Part shown: positions 17,487-26,913 of the stretch, piece after piece
Position numbering within the stretch: position 1 is the stretch's first letter
How the letters are laid out: each line of letters opens with the position of its first letter
Program-made: the position numbers and the translations under genes
Source of the DNA: Kaistella gelatinilytica
Lineage (GTDB): Bacteria > Bacteroidota > Bacteroidia > Flavobacteriales > Weeksellaceae
DNA: 64,000 nt
Assembly (NCBI RefSeq): GCF_015679325.1
Contig: NZ_JADPVI010000002.1
Span: forward strand, 486,798-550,797
Direction of reading: 5' to 3'
Notes under the pieces: generated by a model
The model's input: the letters and a program-made list of their open reading frames with translations, nothing else
What the model was told of the DNA's origin: nothing
Database searches by the model: none

Positions 17487-17515
17487 ACGTGTCAAGGATC
17501 AGAACATTGACACGG
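17487..17515 (-). terminator. Terminator of the ABC-F gene
   Basis: On the minus strand CGTGTCAA pairs with TTGACACG around an 11-base loop, followed by a run of T (A run at 17479-17487). It lies 36 bases past the ABC-F stop. Confidence 0.8.
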
Positions 17516-17550
17516 TTAAATGTGTAAATATTTTAACGCTTATTTTTTAA

Positions 17551-19476
17551 TTATGCATCCAGCTGCGTTCCCAAAAACTCCCATTCCTGCAAAGCCAGAT
17601 CTAAATCTGATTTTTTCGCGTTGTAAACTTCCAGAGTTTCTTCTGAGGGATTTTCTGAAGTGAAAGTTGCTTCCATTTCCTCAATTTTCAATTCAAGTTC
17701 AGAAATTTTTTCTTCTACTTTCTTAATTTTATTTTGAATGTTCTTTTCTTCTTTAGTCACAATAACCGGTTTTTTCTCAACAGGCTTCTCGATCTCTTTC
17801 GCTGCAACAGGCTCGTTTCGCATTTCCTGTAATTTGGATTTTTCTGCAGAAACTTCGCGGATACTTTCCTTTTGACGGAACTCCAGATAATCATTAACAT
17901 CACCCAAGAATTCTTTCATTCTTCCATCGCGGAATTCGAAAATTTTATCACTCAAACCTTGTAAGAATTCACGGTCGTGAGAAATAACGATCAGCGTTCC
18001 CTGGAATTTTTGCAAAGCCAGCTTTATAATCTCCTTAGACTGAATATCCAGGTGATTCGTCGGCTCATCCATGATCAAAGTATTGAATGGACGAAGCAAA
18101 AGCTTACACAAAGCCAAACGGTTTCGTTCACCTCCGGAAAGTATTTTGGTTTTTTTAGAAACATCGTCTCCCTGGAAAAGGAAACTTCCCAAAAGATCAC
18201 GAACTCTCGGGCGGGTTTCTTCAGTCGCCGCATCTTCTGCTTCCTCTAAAACTGTTTTGTTCGGTGTTAAAACTTCTTCCTGGTTTTGCGCAAAATATCC
18301 GATGTTCACGTTATGTCCCAGATTCCATTCACCAGAATAATCAGTAATTTCTCCGGAAAGAATTTTTGCGATCGTCGTTTTACCTTGACCATTTTGTCCC
18401 AGTAAAGCGATTCGCTGTCCACGTTCGATAAAGAAATCAACCTCATCAAAAACCTGTTTATTACCGTAAGCTTTTCCTAGATTCTTCGCTTCAAAAACGA
18501 CTTTTCCGGGAGTTACAGCGGGTTGGAAACGAATATTAAATTTGGAAACATCATCGGTATCAACTTCAATTCTTTCCAGCTTATCTAACTTTTTGATCAA
18601 AGACTGCGCGAAAGAAGATTTGGTTGCAGAAGCGCGGAAACGGTTGATGTTATCTTCCATCTGCTTAATTTCAACATCCTGATTTTTCTTCGCCTGGATC
18701 TGTTTCTCTTTTCGCTCTTTACTTAGTTCTAAATATTTGGTGTAGTTGGCCTTATAATCGTCAACTTTCTTATTATTAATGTCAAATGTTCGGTTACAAA
18801 CCGAAGTCATAAATTGCTTATCGTGACTTACCAGAACGATTGCTCCAGGATAATCCTTCAAAAAAGCTTCGAGCCAGATGATCGATTCCATATCCAGGTG
18901 ATTGGTTGGCTCATCGAGTAGCATCAAATCGTTTTTCTGCAAAAGCAGTTTCGCCAATTCAATTCTCATTCTCCAACCACCAGAAAATTCATCGGTGATC
19001 TTATGAAAATCATCAGCTTTAAAACCCAGTCCCAATAAGACTTTTTCGACGTCACCTTCTAGATTATAAGCATCGTAATGCATCAAAAGATCATTCAGTT
19101 CGGTCATTCTATGAATTAAATTTTCATAGTAATCACTTTCATAATCAGTTCTGGTGACCATTTGCTCATTCACATCTTCGAGCTCGTTTTTCATCGCGTT
19201 GATGGCTTCAAATGCCTGCAACGTTTCATTCCAAACAGTACGACCTTTTACAAAATCTAAATCCTGCTTCAAAAAACCGATCGTAACGACTCCTTCCTGA
19301 ATAATACTGCCTTCGTAGAAATTAATTTCGCCTGTAAGCATCTTTAATAAAGTAGATTTACCCGCTCCATTTTTCCCTACCAAACCGATCTTATCATCTT
19401 TTTTGATGGTAAAATTGACGTTTTGAAAAAGGTAATTTCCTGAATGATGAAGACCTAAACTTTGAACCGAAATCAT
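17551..19476 (-). CDS. ABC-F family ATP-binding protein (Uup/YheS-like)
   Basis: A 641-residue cytoplasmic protein with two ABC domains and no membrane segments. Walker A motifs are GLVGKNGAGKST and ALLGQNGQGKTT; the signatures are FSGGWRMR and LSGGERNR; both Walker B regions read DEPTNHLD. The linker between the domains (about 240-300) is long and charged, and the last about 80 residues form a coiled coil, as in the ribosome-binding ABC-F group. The likely role is in translation or ribosome rescue; a resistance role cannot be excluded. A -7 word TACTTTTG (minus, 19515-19522) is upstream. Confidence 0.93.
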   Translation of the reverse strand: MISVQSLGLHHSGNYLFQNVNFTIKKDDKIGLVGKNGAGKSTLLKMLTGEINFYEGSIIQEGVVTIGFLKQDLDFVKGRTVWNETLQAFEAINAMKNELEDVNEQMVTRTDYESDYYENLIHRMTELNDLLMHYDAYNLEGDVEKVLLGLGFKADDFHKITDEFSGGWRMRIELAKLLLQKNDLMLLDEPTNHLDMESIIWLEAFLKDYPGAIVLVSHDKQFMTSVCNRTFDINNKKVDDYKANYTKYLELSKERKEKQIQAKKNQDVEIKQMEDNINRFRASATKSSFAQSLIKKLDKLERIEVDTDDVSKFNIRFQPAVTPGKVVFEAKNLGKAYGNKQVFDEVDFFIERGQRIALLGQNGQGKTTIAKILSGEITDYSGEWNLGHNVNIGYFAQNQEEVLTPNKTVLEEAEDAATEETRPRVRDLLGSFLFQGDDVSKKTKILSGGERNRLALCKLLLRPFNTLIMDEPTNHLDIQSKEIIKLALQKFQGTLIVISHDREFLQGLSDKIFEFRDGRMKEFLGDVNDYLEFRQKESIREVSAEKSKLQEMRNEPVAAKEIEKPVEKKPVIVTKEEKNIQNKIKKVEEKISELELKIEEMEATFTSENPSEETLEVYNAKKSDLDLALQEWEFLGTQLDA

Positions 19477-19675
19477 AGTAATGAATGCTTATAATTGTGT
19501 GAATTTTCGAGGTGCAAAAGTAGTGAAACTAATTGAATTACTGAACGTTTTTGATTAAGATGAAATTTTAGGTCATGAAGATCATCCTTGAATAAATTAA
19601 TGCCGAAGCTTGAAAATCAATATTCAAAACCTCCTAAGAAGGCCTTTTCATTTTTAGGAATTATGAGATTCCCAT

Positions 19676-19794
19676 AAAAAAAGAACCCACCAGTAAAGGT
19701 GGATTCTAAAAACACAAATGATGAAAAAAAATTATTCTTTGCTATTAACAGCATTGAATGCCGCAAAGATTAGTATTATTCTTTACATAACAAA
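19676..19794 (-). ncRNA. Predicted small RNA gene, copy A
   Basis: On the minus strand a TTTG box (19791-19794), a 19-base gap and AATCTTTG (19764-19771) form a good Bacteroidota promoter. About 50 bases after it comes the hairpin GAATCCACC-tttact-GGTGGGTTC (19683-19706), followed by seven T (19676-19682), a standard terminator. The transcript would run from about 19757 to 19676, near 80 nt. Copy B at 19845-19968 has the same parts in the same order; 27 bases next to the hairpin (19707-19733) are identical to it. The hairpin stem is kept in both. No conserved peptide is present. Confidence 0.6.
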
Positions 19795-19844
19795 ATTATT
19801 TTGCATTTATTTTAAAAATAATTGCAAATTTTTCGATTAATAAC

Positions 19845-19968
19845 AAAAAAAAAGAATCCACCTATGAAAGTGGATTCTAAAAACACAAATGATGAAAAAA
19901 AATTTATTCTATACTCTTGCGAGCATTTGAACACTGCAAATATTGGATATATTTTTAACATACCCAAA
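19845..19968 (-). ncRNA. Predicted small RNA gene, copy B
   Basis: On the minus strand TTTG (19965-19968), a 20-base gap and AATATTTG (19937-19944) form the promoter. The terminator is a perfect eight-pair stem GAATCCAC/GTGGATTC (19854-19877) followed by nine T (19845-19853). The predicted RNA runs from about 19930 to 19845, near 85 nt. It parallels copy A: the 3' half is nearly identical, while the 5' half is diverged but alignable (shared TTCAA-TGCT and AGAATAA words). A third, decayed trace of the conserved segment is at 20042-20070. Confidence 0.6.
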
Positions 19969-20338
19969 TTTTATGCAAATTATTTTCAAATATATGATAT
20001 AGAACATCTGAATTGAAAACAGGTTACTGACTTCTCAGCGGATTTAAAAACACAAACAATGTAAAAAACATTTTTAACTAATAATACGCAGTTTACTTAT
20101 TGTTATTCGTTAAATGACATTAAACTTGTTTTTTAATCTGAAAGCTAGATAGTTATGCTATTCCTACTATTGAAGTGGCAGAAGCTCTTATCATTAAAGC
20201 CGTTTTTAAAAGCCTTAAAAAAAATTATTTTCGCACAAAAAAAAATCCAGAACTGGCTCATTTGTAAAATATGATCCAAAATCTTAAAGTATTGAATTAT
20301 CTCCGAAAAAATAATCTGAAGTCCGGGCAAAAAATAAA

Positions 20339-20366
20339 CCGTCCAATCGAATTTTCGAATGGACGG
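20339..20366 (-). terminator. clpB terminator
   Basis: CCGTCCA-TTCGA / TCGA-TTGGACGG forms a long stem 33 bases past the clpB stop. On the minus strand it is followed by TTTATTTTTTG. Confidence 0.8.
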
Positions 20367-20398
20367 GTTTTTACTAAAAATTAATATAAATATGCTAC

Positions 20399-22990
20399 TT
20401 ATTCCGTAGGTCGGAAAACCAGACCACTTTCATCGAAATAATCGAGTGTAATTCGGTCGCCATCATTTACATGTCCTGCGAGTATTTCTTTCGAAAGTTT
20501 ATTTAAAACTTCCTGCTGCAAAACTCTTTTCAATGGTCTTGCGCCAAAACTTGGATCGTAACCTTTGTTAGTGATGTATTTGATCGCATCTTCGGTAGCA
20601 GTCATGATAATGCCGCGTTTTGCTAACATATCATTAAATCCACGCAACTGATAATGCACGATCTTACCGATTTCTTTTTTGTTCAAAGGCTGGAAAAGCA
20701 CGGTTTCATCAATTCTATTTAAAAACTCCGGTCGCAAAGTTTGTTTTAATAAAGTGAAAACTTCCTCTTTCGTCTTCTCTACGATCTGTTCCACATTATC
20801 ATCGGTAATTTTTTCAAAATTTTCCTGAATCAAATGCGATCCTAAATTAGAAGTCATGATGATAATTGAGTTTTTAAAATTCACAACCCTACCTTTATTA
20901 TCGGTTAATCTTCCATCATCTAAAACCTGAAGAAGCGTATTGAAAACATCGGGATGCGCTTTTTCAATTTCGTCTAAAAGCACCACCGAATAAGGTCTTC
21001 TGCGAACCGCTTCCGTTAATTGACCACCTTCATCGTAACCAACATATCCTGGAGGAGCACCAACCAATCGCGATACAGAATGTCTCTCCTGGTATTCACT
21101 CATGTCGATCCTCGTCATATTATTTTCGTCATCGAACAGATATTCTGCGAGTGCTTTTGCCAATTCGGTTTTCCCAACTCCGGTTGTACCGAGGAATAAG
21201 AAACTTCCGATGGGTTTTTTCTCATCACTCAATCCGGCACGATTTCTTCTGATCGCATCTGCAACAGATGTTATTGCCTCTTCCTGACCAACAACTCTTT
21301 TATGCAATTCATCTTCGAGGTGCAATAATTTTTCTCTTTCCGACTGAATAAGTTTGGTGACCGGTATTCCGGTCCATTTTGATATAACTTCAGAAATATT
21401 TTCCGCCGTTACTTCTTCTTTGATCAATTCATTTTGATGGTTTTGCATCTCGAGTTCGAGTTTCTGCAAATCGGCCTCTTTCTCTTTTATTTTTCCATAT
21501 TGAATTTCTGCAACTTTGGCATAATCTCCAATTCTGGAAGCACGTTCTGCTTCTAATTTCAAAGCTTCGATATCTTTTTTAATGGAAGTAAGATCTTCGG
21601 ATTTTTGTTTTTCCTTCAACCATTTCGCATTGATCTCGTTTCGCTCTTCCGAAATTTTTGAAATATCCTCTTTTAAATGCTGGACTTTTACATCATTTCC
21701 TTCTCTTGAAATTGCGGCCAGTTCAATTTCCATCTGCATTAGTTTTCTATCTAAAACATCGAGCTCTTCTGGTTTTGAATTAATCTCCATTCTCAATTTC
21801 GCAGAAGCTTCATCAATTAAATCGATGGCTTTGTCCGGTAAAAAACGGTCGGAAATATAGCGTTGCGATTGCTCAACTGCAGCAATAATTGCTTCATCTT
21901 TGATCCGAACTTTGTGGTGAGCTTCATATTTATCTTTAATTCCACGCAAAATAGAAATCGCCGATTCGGTGTCCGGTTCTAAAACCATCACTTTCTGGAA
22001 ACGTCTTTCTAAGGCTTTATCTTTTTCAAAATATTTTTGATATTCATTTAAAGTTGTCGCACCGATCGCTCTGAGTTCTCCTCTTGCCAAAGCCGGTTTC
22101 AAAATATTGGCAGCATCCATCGCGCCATCTCCGCCTCCTGCTCCAACCAAAGTGTGAATTTCATCGATGAAGAGAATAATCTGGCCATCAGACTGAATAA
22201 CTTCATTGATAACTGATTTCAATCGCTCTTCAAACTCGCCTTTGTATTTTGCACCGGCAATTAAGGCACCCATATCTAAAGAGTACAATGTTTTGTCCTG
22301 CAAATTTTCGGGAATATCACCGGAAATAATTCGGTGTGCAATTCCTTCTGCGATCGCAGTTTTACCAACGCCGGGTTCTCCAATTAAAATCGGATTATTT
22401 TTGGTTCTTCGGGAAAGAATCTGCAAAACACGACGGATCTCCTCATCTCTTCCAATAACAGGATCGAGTTTTCCTTCCGCAGCGAGTTCATTGAAATTTT
22501 TCGCGTATTTATTTAAACTTTGGTAGGTTTCTTCTGAACTTGCCGAAGTTGCTTTTGACCCTTTTCTTATCTCTTTGATGGCCATTTCTAAACCACTTTT
22601 CGTAATACCCATGTCTTTGAGCATTTTCGACACTTCAGAATTTACATCCAAAAGAGAAAGCCAAAGATGTTCGATGGTTACAAATTCATCACCCATTTTC
22701 TTGGCTACATTCGGTGCATCGAGCAAAACTTTATTAGCTGTTTGTGATAAGTAAATGTTTCCACCTTCTACTTTTGGTAATTTTTCGAGATTGCTTCGGT
22801 TTCTTTCTCTTACCAGAGTCAATTCTGCTTCTGATTTCTTTAATAAAAATTCAGAAATATTTTCGTCAACCTGAAAAATTCCCTCCAGTAAATGTTGGGG
22901 TTCGATACTTTGGTTGCCAAATTCCATTGCAATCTGCTGAGCTTTTTGAATAGCTTCCTGAGATTTTACTGTAAATTGATTTAAGTTCAT
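20399..22990 (-). CDS. clpB: ATP-dependent disaggregase ClpB
   Basis: Heat-shock AAA+ protein that works with DnaK to rescue aggregated proteins. The 863-residue length is typical. Visible parts are the N-terminal Clp repeat domain (about 1-150), first Walker A GEPGVGKTA with IDEIHTL, the long coiled-coil middle domain (about 400-530), second Walker A GTTGVGKTE with the pore loop GYVGYDEGG, and the C-terminal domain with YDPSFGARPLKR. It stands alone with its own terminator; no HrcA/CIRCE-type inverted repeat is seen before it. Confidence 0.97.
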   Translation of the reverse strand: MNLNQFTVKSQEAIQKAQQIAMEFGNQSIEPQHLLEGIFQVDENISEFLLKKSEAELTLVRERNRSNLEKLPKVEGGNIYLSQTANKVLLDAPNVAKKMGDEFVTIEHLWLSLLDVNSEVSKMLKDMGITKSGLEMAIKEIRKGSKATSASSEETYQSLNKYAKNFNELAAEGKLDPVIGRDEEIRRVLQILSRRTKNNPILIGEPGVGKTAIAEGIAHRIISGDIPENLQDKTLYSLDMGALIAGAKYKGEFEERLKSVINEVIQSDGQIILFIDEIHTLVGAGGGDGAMDAANILKPALARGELRAIGATTLNEYQKYFEKDKALERRFQKVMVLEPDTESAISILRGIKDKYEAHHKVRIKDEAIIAAVEQSQRYISDRFLPDKAIDLIDEASAKLRMEINSKPEELDVLDRKLMQMEIELAAISREGNDVKVQHLKEDISKISEERNEINAKWLKEKQKSEDLTSIKKDIEALKLEAERASRIGDYAKVAEIQYGKIKEKEADLQKLELEMQNHQNELIKEEVTAENISEVISKWTGIPVTKLIQSEREKLLHLEDELHKRVVGQEEAITSVADAIRRNRAGLSDEKKPIGSFLFLGTTGVGKTELAKALAEYLFDDENNMTRIDMSEYQERHSVSRLVGAPPGYVGYDEGGQLTEAVRRRPYSVVLLDEIEKAHPDVFNTLLQVLDDGRLTDNKGRVVNFKNSIIIMTSNLGSHLIQENFEKITDDNVEQIVEKTKEEVFTLLKQTLRPEFLNRIDETVLFQPLNKKEIGKIVHYQLRGFNDMLAKRGIIMTATEDAIKYITNKGYDPSFGARPLKRVLQQEVLNKLSKEILAGHVNDGDRITLDYFDESGLVFRPTE

Positions 22991-23336
22991 AACTGTAAGT
23001 TTGTATTTTTCCAGAAACAGTAAGAATTCATAATTAATTACAAATTCCTTCTATTCCTGTTCAATAATTATTTAATTCTAAAATCTATTACACAAAAACC
23101 GTTCTTTTCAATATAATTAAATAAAATCAGTCAAAATCTCCGAATTCAATAAAAATTTAACGTAAAAATAAGTCAAAATTTCCAGATTTGCTGATTTATG
23201 ACTTTATTCAGAGAAAAATTATATTGGTACATCAACTTCATCATTAATAGAATACAACGATGATCGAAATCCTTTCTTTGTCTTTCAAAAAATAAGTATA
23301 TTTGTTGGACTCACATTACCGAGATTTTAAAACAGT
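22991..23336. other. Divergent gap between clpB and the paa genes
   Basis: The gap must carry the clpB promoter leftward and the paaE promoter rightward. A -7 word TATATTTG at 23297-23304 lies 32 bases before the paaE start; a TTTG box at 23277-23280 is spaced only 16 bases from it. No distinct clpB box is recognised. Confidence 0.5.
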
Positions 23337-24425
23337 ATGCAGCATTTTCATCCATTAAAAGCAACGAAAGTATCCCGAGAAACCAACGATTGCATTCATA
23401 TCGCCTTCGAAATTCCGGAGAATTTAAAATATAAATTTTCTTATAAACAAGGACAATATATAAATGTTCGATTCCTTTTTGGGGAAGAAGATCTGCGCCG
23501 AAGTTATTCTATAATCAATGCACCTAGCGAAGATCATTCAGAACTGGAAATTTTAGTGAAGCATCTTGATCAGGGAAAAGTTTCTACTTACCTCAATCAC
23601 GAATTACAATTGGGCGACATTGTAGAAGTCATGGCTCCTTCGGGACATTTTTATACGCACTACAATGCTACTAACGAAAAAACATATGTTGGATTAGCAG
23701 CAGGAAGCGGAATTTCGCCCGTGTTATCAAATTTGAAAGAAGCACTTTATCAGGAACCTAAAAGTTCCGCCTATCTGTTTTTTAGCAATAAAAGTTTGAA
23801 TGAGATCATTTTCAAAAAAGAAATTGATGAGTTGATTCAAAAATTTGAGGGACGATTAAAAGTTATTTATCTGCTTTCGAGGGAAAAACATTTTGAAGAT
23901 GAACTTTTTGAAGGTCGAATTTCCGCAGAAAAGCTTGATCTTCTTTTTCAAAGATTTACAGATATTCCGGTTCAGGAATCGACTTATTTTATTTGTGGAC
24001 CTTCGGAAATGATCAAAGGAATTGGCAATTATCTGAAAAAAGACAAGAAAGTTCCTTCCCTGCAGGTGATGTATGAATATTACGCAGCTCCGGATGATGC
24101 AGAAAATTCTGAAATGAGTGATGAGTTTAAAGCGATCCCGAATTTAGAAAGCATGGTTACTTTAATTATTGATGACGATGAATACTCATTTCACCTTAAT
24201 TCCAAGAAAAAAAGCATTTTAGACCAGGCTTTAGATGATAAACTTCCGGTTCCGTTTGCTTGTAAAGGCGGAGTTTGCTGTACATGCAAAGCGCAGGTGA
24301 TGGAAGGAGAAGTATTTATGGAGAAAAATTTCGCTCTGACCGATGATGAAGTTGCGCGAGGTTTTGTTTTAACGTGTCAGTGTCATCCGACGACCAATGT
24401 GGTGATGTTGAATTATGATGTTTAA
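23337..24425 (+). CDS. paaE: Phenylacetyl-CoA epoxidase reductase subunit (PaaE-like)
   Basis: Flavin and iron-sulfur reductase that passes electrons from NADPH to the PaaA di-iron centre. The 362-residue protein has a ferredoxin-NADP reductase fold (RRSYSI flavin motif near residue 60, the NAD(P) region with GLAAGSGISPVLS near 125, and an FICGPSEMIKG end) and a C-terminal plant-type 2Fe-2S domain with ligands Cys309, Cys314, Cys317 and Cys347. The same fold occurs in other oxygenase reductases; the neighbouring paaA supports the PaaE name. Confidence 0.88.
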   Translation: MQHFHPLKATKVSRETNDCIHIAFEIPENLKYKFSYKQGQYINVRFLFGEEDLRRSYSIINAPSEDHSELEILVKHLDQGKVSTYLNHELQLGDIVEVMAPSGHFYTHYNATNEKTYVGLAAGSGISPVLSNLKEALYQEPKSSAYLFFSNKSLNEIIFKKEIDELIQKFEGRLKVIYLLSREKHFEDELFEGRISAEKLDLLFQRFTDIPVQESTYFICGPSEMIKGIGNYLKKDKKVPSLQVMYEYYAAPDDAENSEMSDEFKAIPNLESMVTLIIDDDEYSFHLNSKKKSILDQALDDKLPVPFACKGGVCCTCKAQVMEGEVFMEKNFALTDDEVARGFVLTCQCHPTTNVVMLNYDV

Positions 24426-24447
24426 AGGAAATTTAAAAAATTAAGTC

Positions 24448-24705
24448 ATGGCAAACTGGAAATTTATTACGCTGATCGAAGTTGATAAAGAATGTAAAAT
24501 TGAAGGCATCAATATTTGGAACCATTACTGGAACTGTTCCGAAAGGAAAATCGAAGTAATTGGTCCTTTGAGCGGAAATCCTTATCTGTTTAATCAATAC
24601 GAAATAAAAAGTCCCGAGAAAACCATCACTTTTGTGGTAGGCGAATTTTCAGAAGGTCGCATCGGTCTTTATGTACCGGAAGAAATCGCGATAGTTTCCA
24701 ATTAA
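24448..24705 (+). CDS. Hypothetical protein between paaE and paaA
   Basis: An 85-residue soluble protein with no signal peptide. Its composition (Trp/Asn/Glu-rich, with NHYWNCSERKIEVIGPLSG) does not match PaaB or PaaD. It is spaced 22 bases after paaE and 35 before paaA, so it is translated from the same message. The role is unknown; it might be an accessory of the epoxidase. Confidence 0.7.
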   Translation: MANWKFITLIEVDKECKIEGINIWNHYWNCSERKIEVIGPLSGNPYLFNQYEIKSPEKTITFVVGEFSEGRIGLYVPEEIAIVSN

Positions 24706-24740
24706 AAGGGTTTATTTAAAATAATATTAAAGCAATTATT

Positions 24741-25685
24741 ATGAATCAAGAAAAATTTTTAGAATACGTACAGGCAGAAAATAAAGTAGAACCAAAAGAT
24801 GTAATGCCCGATGATTACAGAAAATTACTGGTTCGCCAGATCTCGCAACATGGTCATTCCGAAATTGTAGGAATGTTGCCGGAAGCAAACTGGATCTCCC
24901 GGGCGCCGACTTTGAGAAGAAAAATGGCGCTTTTGGCCAAAATTCAGGATGAAGCGGGTCATGGTTTATATTTATACGCTGCGACAGAAACTTTGAGCAA
25001 CGGCGAAATCGCTGCAGACAGAGATTCCACTTATAATGATATGCTTTCCGGTAAAGCAAAATATTCAAGCATCTTTAATTATCCTGCACTTTCCTGGGCA
25101 GATATCGGTGCAATCGGCTGGCTTGTTGATGGCGCTGCGATCATGAATCAGGTAATGTTGATGGGAAATTCTTACGGTCCCTATTCCAGAGCGATGGTGA
25201 GAATTTGTAAAGAAGAATCTTTTCACCAAAGACAGGGTTATGAAATTTTGATGACGCTTTGCCGCGGAACCAAAGAACAGAAAGATTTGGCACAAGAAGC
25301 TTTAAACCGTTTTTGGTGGCCTGCTTTGATGATGTTCGGACCAAATGATGCTGATTCTCCTAACTCTCAAAAATCAATGAATTATAGAGTGAAAAGAGAA
25401 AGCAATGATGATCTTCGTCAAAGATTTGTTGATGCTACTGTATCTCAAGCAGATTTTCTTGGACTAAAAGTTCCGGATGAAAACTTAAAATGGAATGAGG
25501 AAACGCAACATTACGATTTCGGGGAATTACCTTGGGATGAATTTATGGAAGTTCTGAAAGGAAATGGACCTTGCAACAAAAAACGCTTGGAGACCAAGAG
25601 AAAAGCACAGCGTGAACATTCTTGGGTAAAAGATGCTGCCATGGCATTTGCTGCGAATATGAAGAAAGAAACTGCAAATCATTAA
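24741..25685 (+). CDS. paaA: 1,2-phenylacetyl-CoA epoxidase catalytic subunit PaaA
   Basis: Catalytic di-iron subunit that epoxidises phenylacetyl-CoA. The 314-residue protein has the family's helical bundle with metal-binding repeats: [13 protein letters not shown] (EAGH) and [14 protein letters not shown] (EESFH). Normally PaaA works with structural PaaC, PaaB and the maturation protein PaaD. Here the next gene, 14 bases on, is a ureohydrolase, so those partners are absent from this locus. The rest may be encoded elsewhere, or this is a remnant. Confidence 0.93.
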   Translation: MNQEKFLEYVQAENKVEPKDVMPDDYRKLLVRQISQHGHSEIVGMLPEANWISRAPTLRRKMALLAKIQDEAGHGLYLYAATETLSNGEIAADRDSTYNDMLSGKAKYSSIFNYPALSWADIGAIGWLVDGAAIMNQVMLMGNSYGPYSRAMVRICKEESFHQRQGYEILMTLCRGTKEQKDLAQEALNRFWWPALMMFGPNDADSPNSQKSMNYRVKRESNDDLRQRFVDATVSQADFLGLKVPDENLKWNEETQHYDFGELPWDEFMEVLKGNGPCNKKRLETKRKAQREHSWVKDAAMAFAANMKKETANH

Positions 25686-25699
25686 GCTAAAATAAATTT

Positions 25700-26614
25700 A
25701 TGATTTGGCAAGGACGATTTGACGGCGATGACCCCCTTTATCACAGGGTTTTTCAGAGAGTTTCTTTGGAACACCATTATGAAAATATTTTACCGAACGA
25801 TTTCGTTTTACACGGTTTTGCGGTAGATGAAGGCGTGAAAAGAAATAAAGGAAGAGTCGGCGCAAAAGATGCTCCGGATGTGATTCGAAAAAATATTTCA
25901 AATTTTCCTGTTGTTAATCCAGCATTTTCTTTGAAGGATTTTGGCAATATATATTGTGAAGACGAAAATTTAGAGAATGCTCAAAATGAATTGGCGGAAA
26001 AGATTCAAGTTGTCTTAGAAAAAGGCGGCAGATCAATTGTTTTCGGCGGTGGACATGAAGGAATGTTTGCGCATTATTCAGGAATTAAAAAGGCTTTTCC
26101 GGATAAAAAGGTTGGAATTATTAATATTGATGCGCATTTTGACAATCGAGAAATTGATCCTCAAATTGGCGCCAGTTCTGGTACCGGTTTTTGGCAGATC
26201 GCACAGGGAGAAAAAATTCATTCCTTACATATTGGGATTCAACGCAATTCGAATACTTTAAGACTTTTTGATACTGCTCATCAATACGGAATGAAATACA
26301 TCTTAGCTGAGGAAATTTTCTTTGAGAATCTACCGAATATTTACGCAAAACTCGATGAATTTATCGCTGAAGCAGATATTCTTTATCTTACCATTTGCAT
26401 GGATGTTTTCAACGCTTCAATCGCTCCTGGAGTTTCCGCTTCTGCCTACAACGGAATTTTTGCAGACGCTTCGTTTATGCATTTCTACAAACATATTCTG
26501 GAGTCCGAAAAACTGAAAGCTTTAGACGTTTGCGAAATTAATCCGACGCTTGATATCGGAGATAGAACTTCAAGATTAGGAGCAGCGTTGATCAATGAAT
26601 GGTTCATGCTCTAA
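25700..26614 (+). CDS. hutG: Formimidoylglutamase-like ureohydrolase
   Basis: Manganese hydrolase of the arginase/agmatinase family. The 304-residue protein carries the metal motifs GGGHE (about 114-118), DAHFDNR (about 143-149) and CMDVFNASIAPGVSA. The last is the HutG-type form rather than the SxDxDxxDP of arginase. HutG splits N-formimidoyl-glutamate to glutamate and formamide in histidine breakdown. No other hut gene is in the window, and the gene follows paaA by 14 bases, so the substrate is inferred. Confidence 0.85.
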   Translation: MIWQGRFDGDDPLYHRVFQRVSLEHHYENILPNDFVLHGFAVDEGVKRNKGRVGAKDAPDVIRKNISNFPVVNPAFSLKDFGNIYCEDENLENAQNELAEKIQVVLEKGGRSIVFGGGHEGMFAHYSGIKKAFPDKKVGIINIDAHFDNREIDPQIGASSGTGFWQIAQGEKIHSLHIGIQRNSNTLRLFDTAHQYGMKYILAEEIFFENLPNIYAKLDEFIAEADILYLTICMDVFNASIAPGVSASAYNGIFADASFMHFYKHILESEKLKALDVCEINPTLDIGDRTSRLGAALINEWFML

Positions 26615-26873
26615 GTAAAAGCACTTTTTTAAAATGATTTTTTAAAGGCAGTGATCTCTTTTCATTTTCTATTTTTTGTTCGCTTACCATTAATAAAGAT
26701 TAAAGAACAGGAAATTTTCATCCTATTTAGATTTCAAAATCAAGATTTTAAGAGAACTAATTACAAATTAATTTGTAAGTGCGGGCAAATAAGAGAGTTG
26801 CAAATCAATTGAATTAATGATCCTATTAATGATTAATTATTTCTAAAAAAACTTCAAATCATAAAGAATTTTA

Positions 26874-26881
26874 TATATTTG
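26874..26881 (+). promoter_or_regulatory. acpP -7 element
   Basis: TATATTTG matches the Bacteroidota -7 consensus, 32 bases before the acpP start. No clear TTTG -33 box is seen at the expected gap. It would start the acpP-fabF-rnc-pyk transcript. Confidence 0.55.
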
Positions 26882-26913
26882 CAGCAATTAACAACTAATT
26901 AAAATAAATTACT

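Larger units (their letters stand above)
19477..20398. other. Gene-free gap between ABC-F and clpB
   Basis: A 922-base AT-rich gap. It holds the ABC-F -7 word (19515-19522), the two predicted small RNA genes (19676-19968), a decayed third trace (about 20042-20070: AAAAACACAAACAATG) and the clpB terminator (20339-20366). A minus-strand frame at 20145-20330 has no coding character. Confidence 0.6.

Noticed and set aside
19711..19850. Plus-strand small peptide starting MMKKNYSLLL in the first small-RNA unit
   Set aside because: The second copy stops after 13 codons in the same frame, so the peptide is not conserved; the minus strand shows promoter and terminator instead.
20145..20330. 61-codon minus-strand frame before clpB terminator
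   Set aside because: Low-complexity Phe/Ile/Lys composition, no promoter or start context, likely chance in AT-rich DNA.
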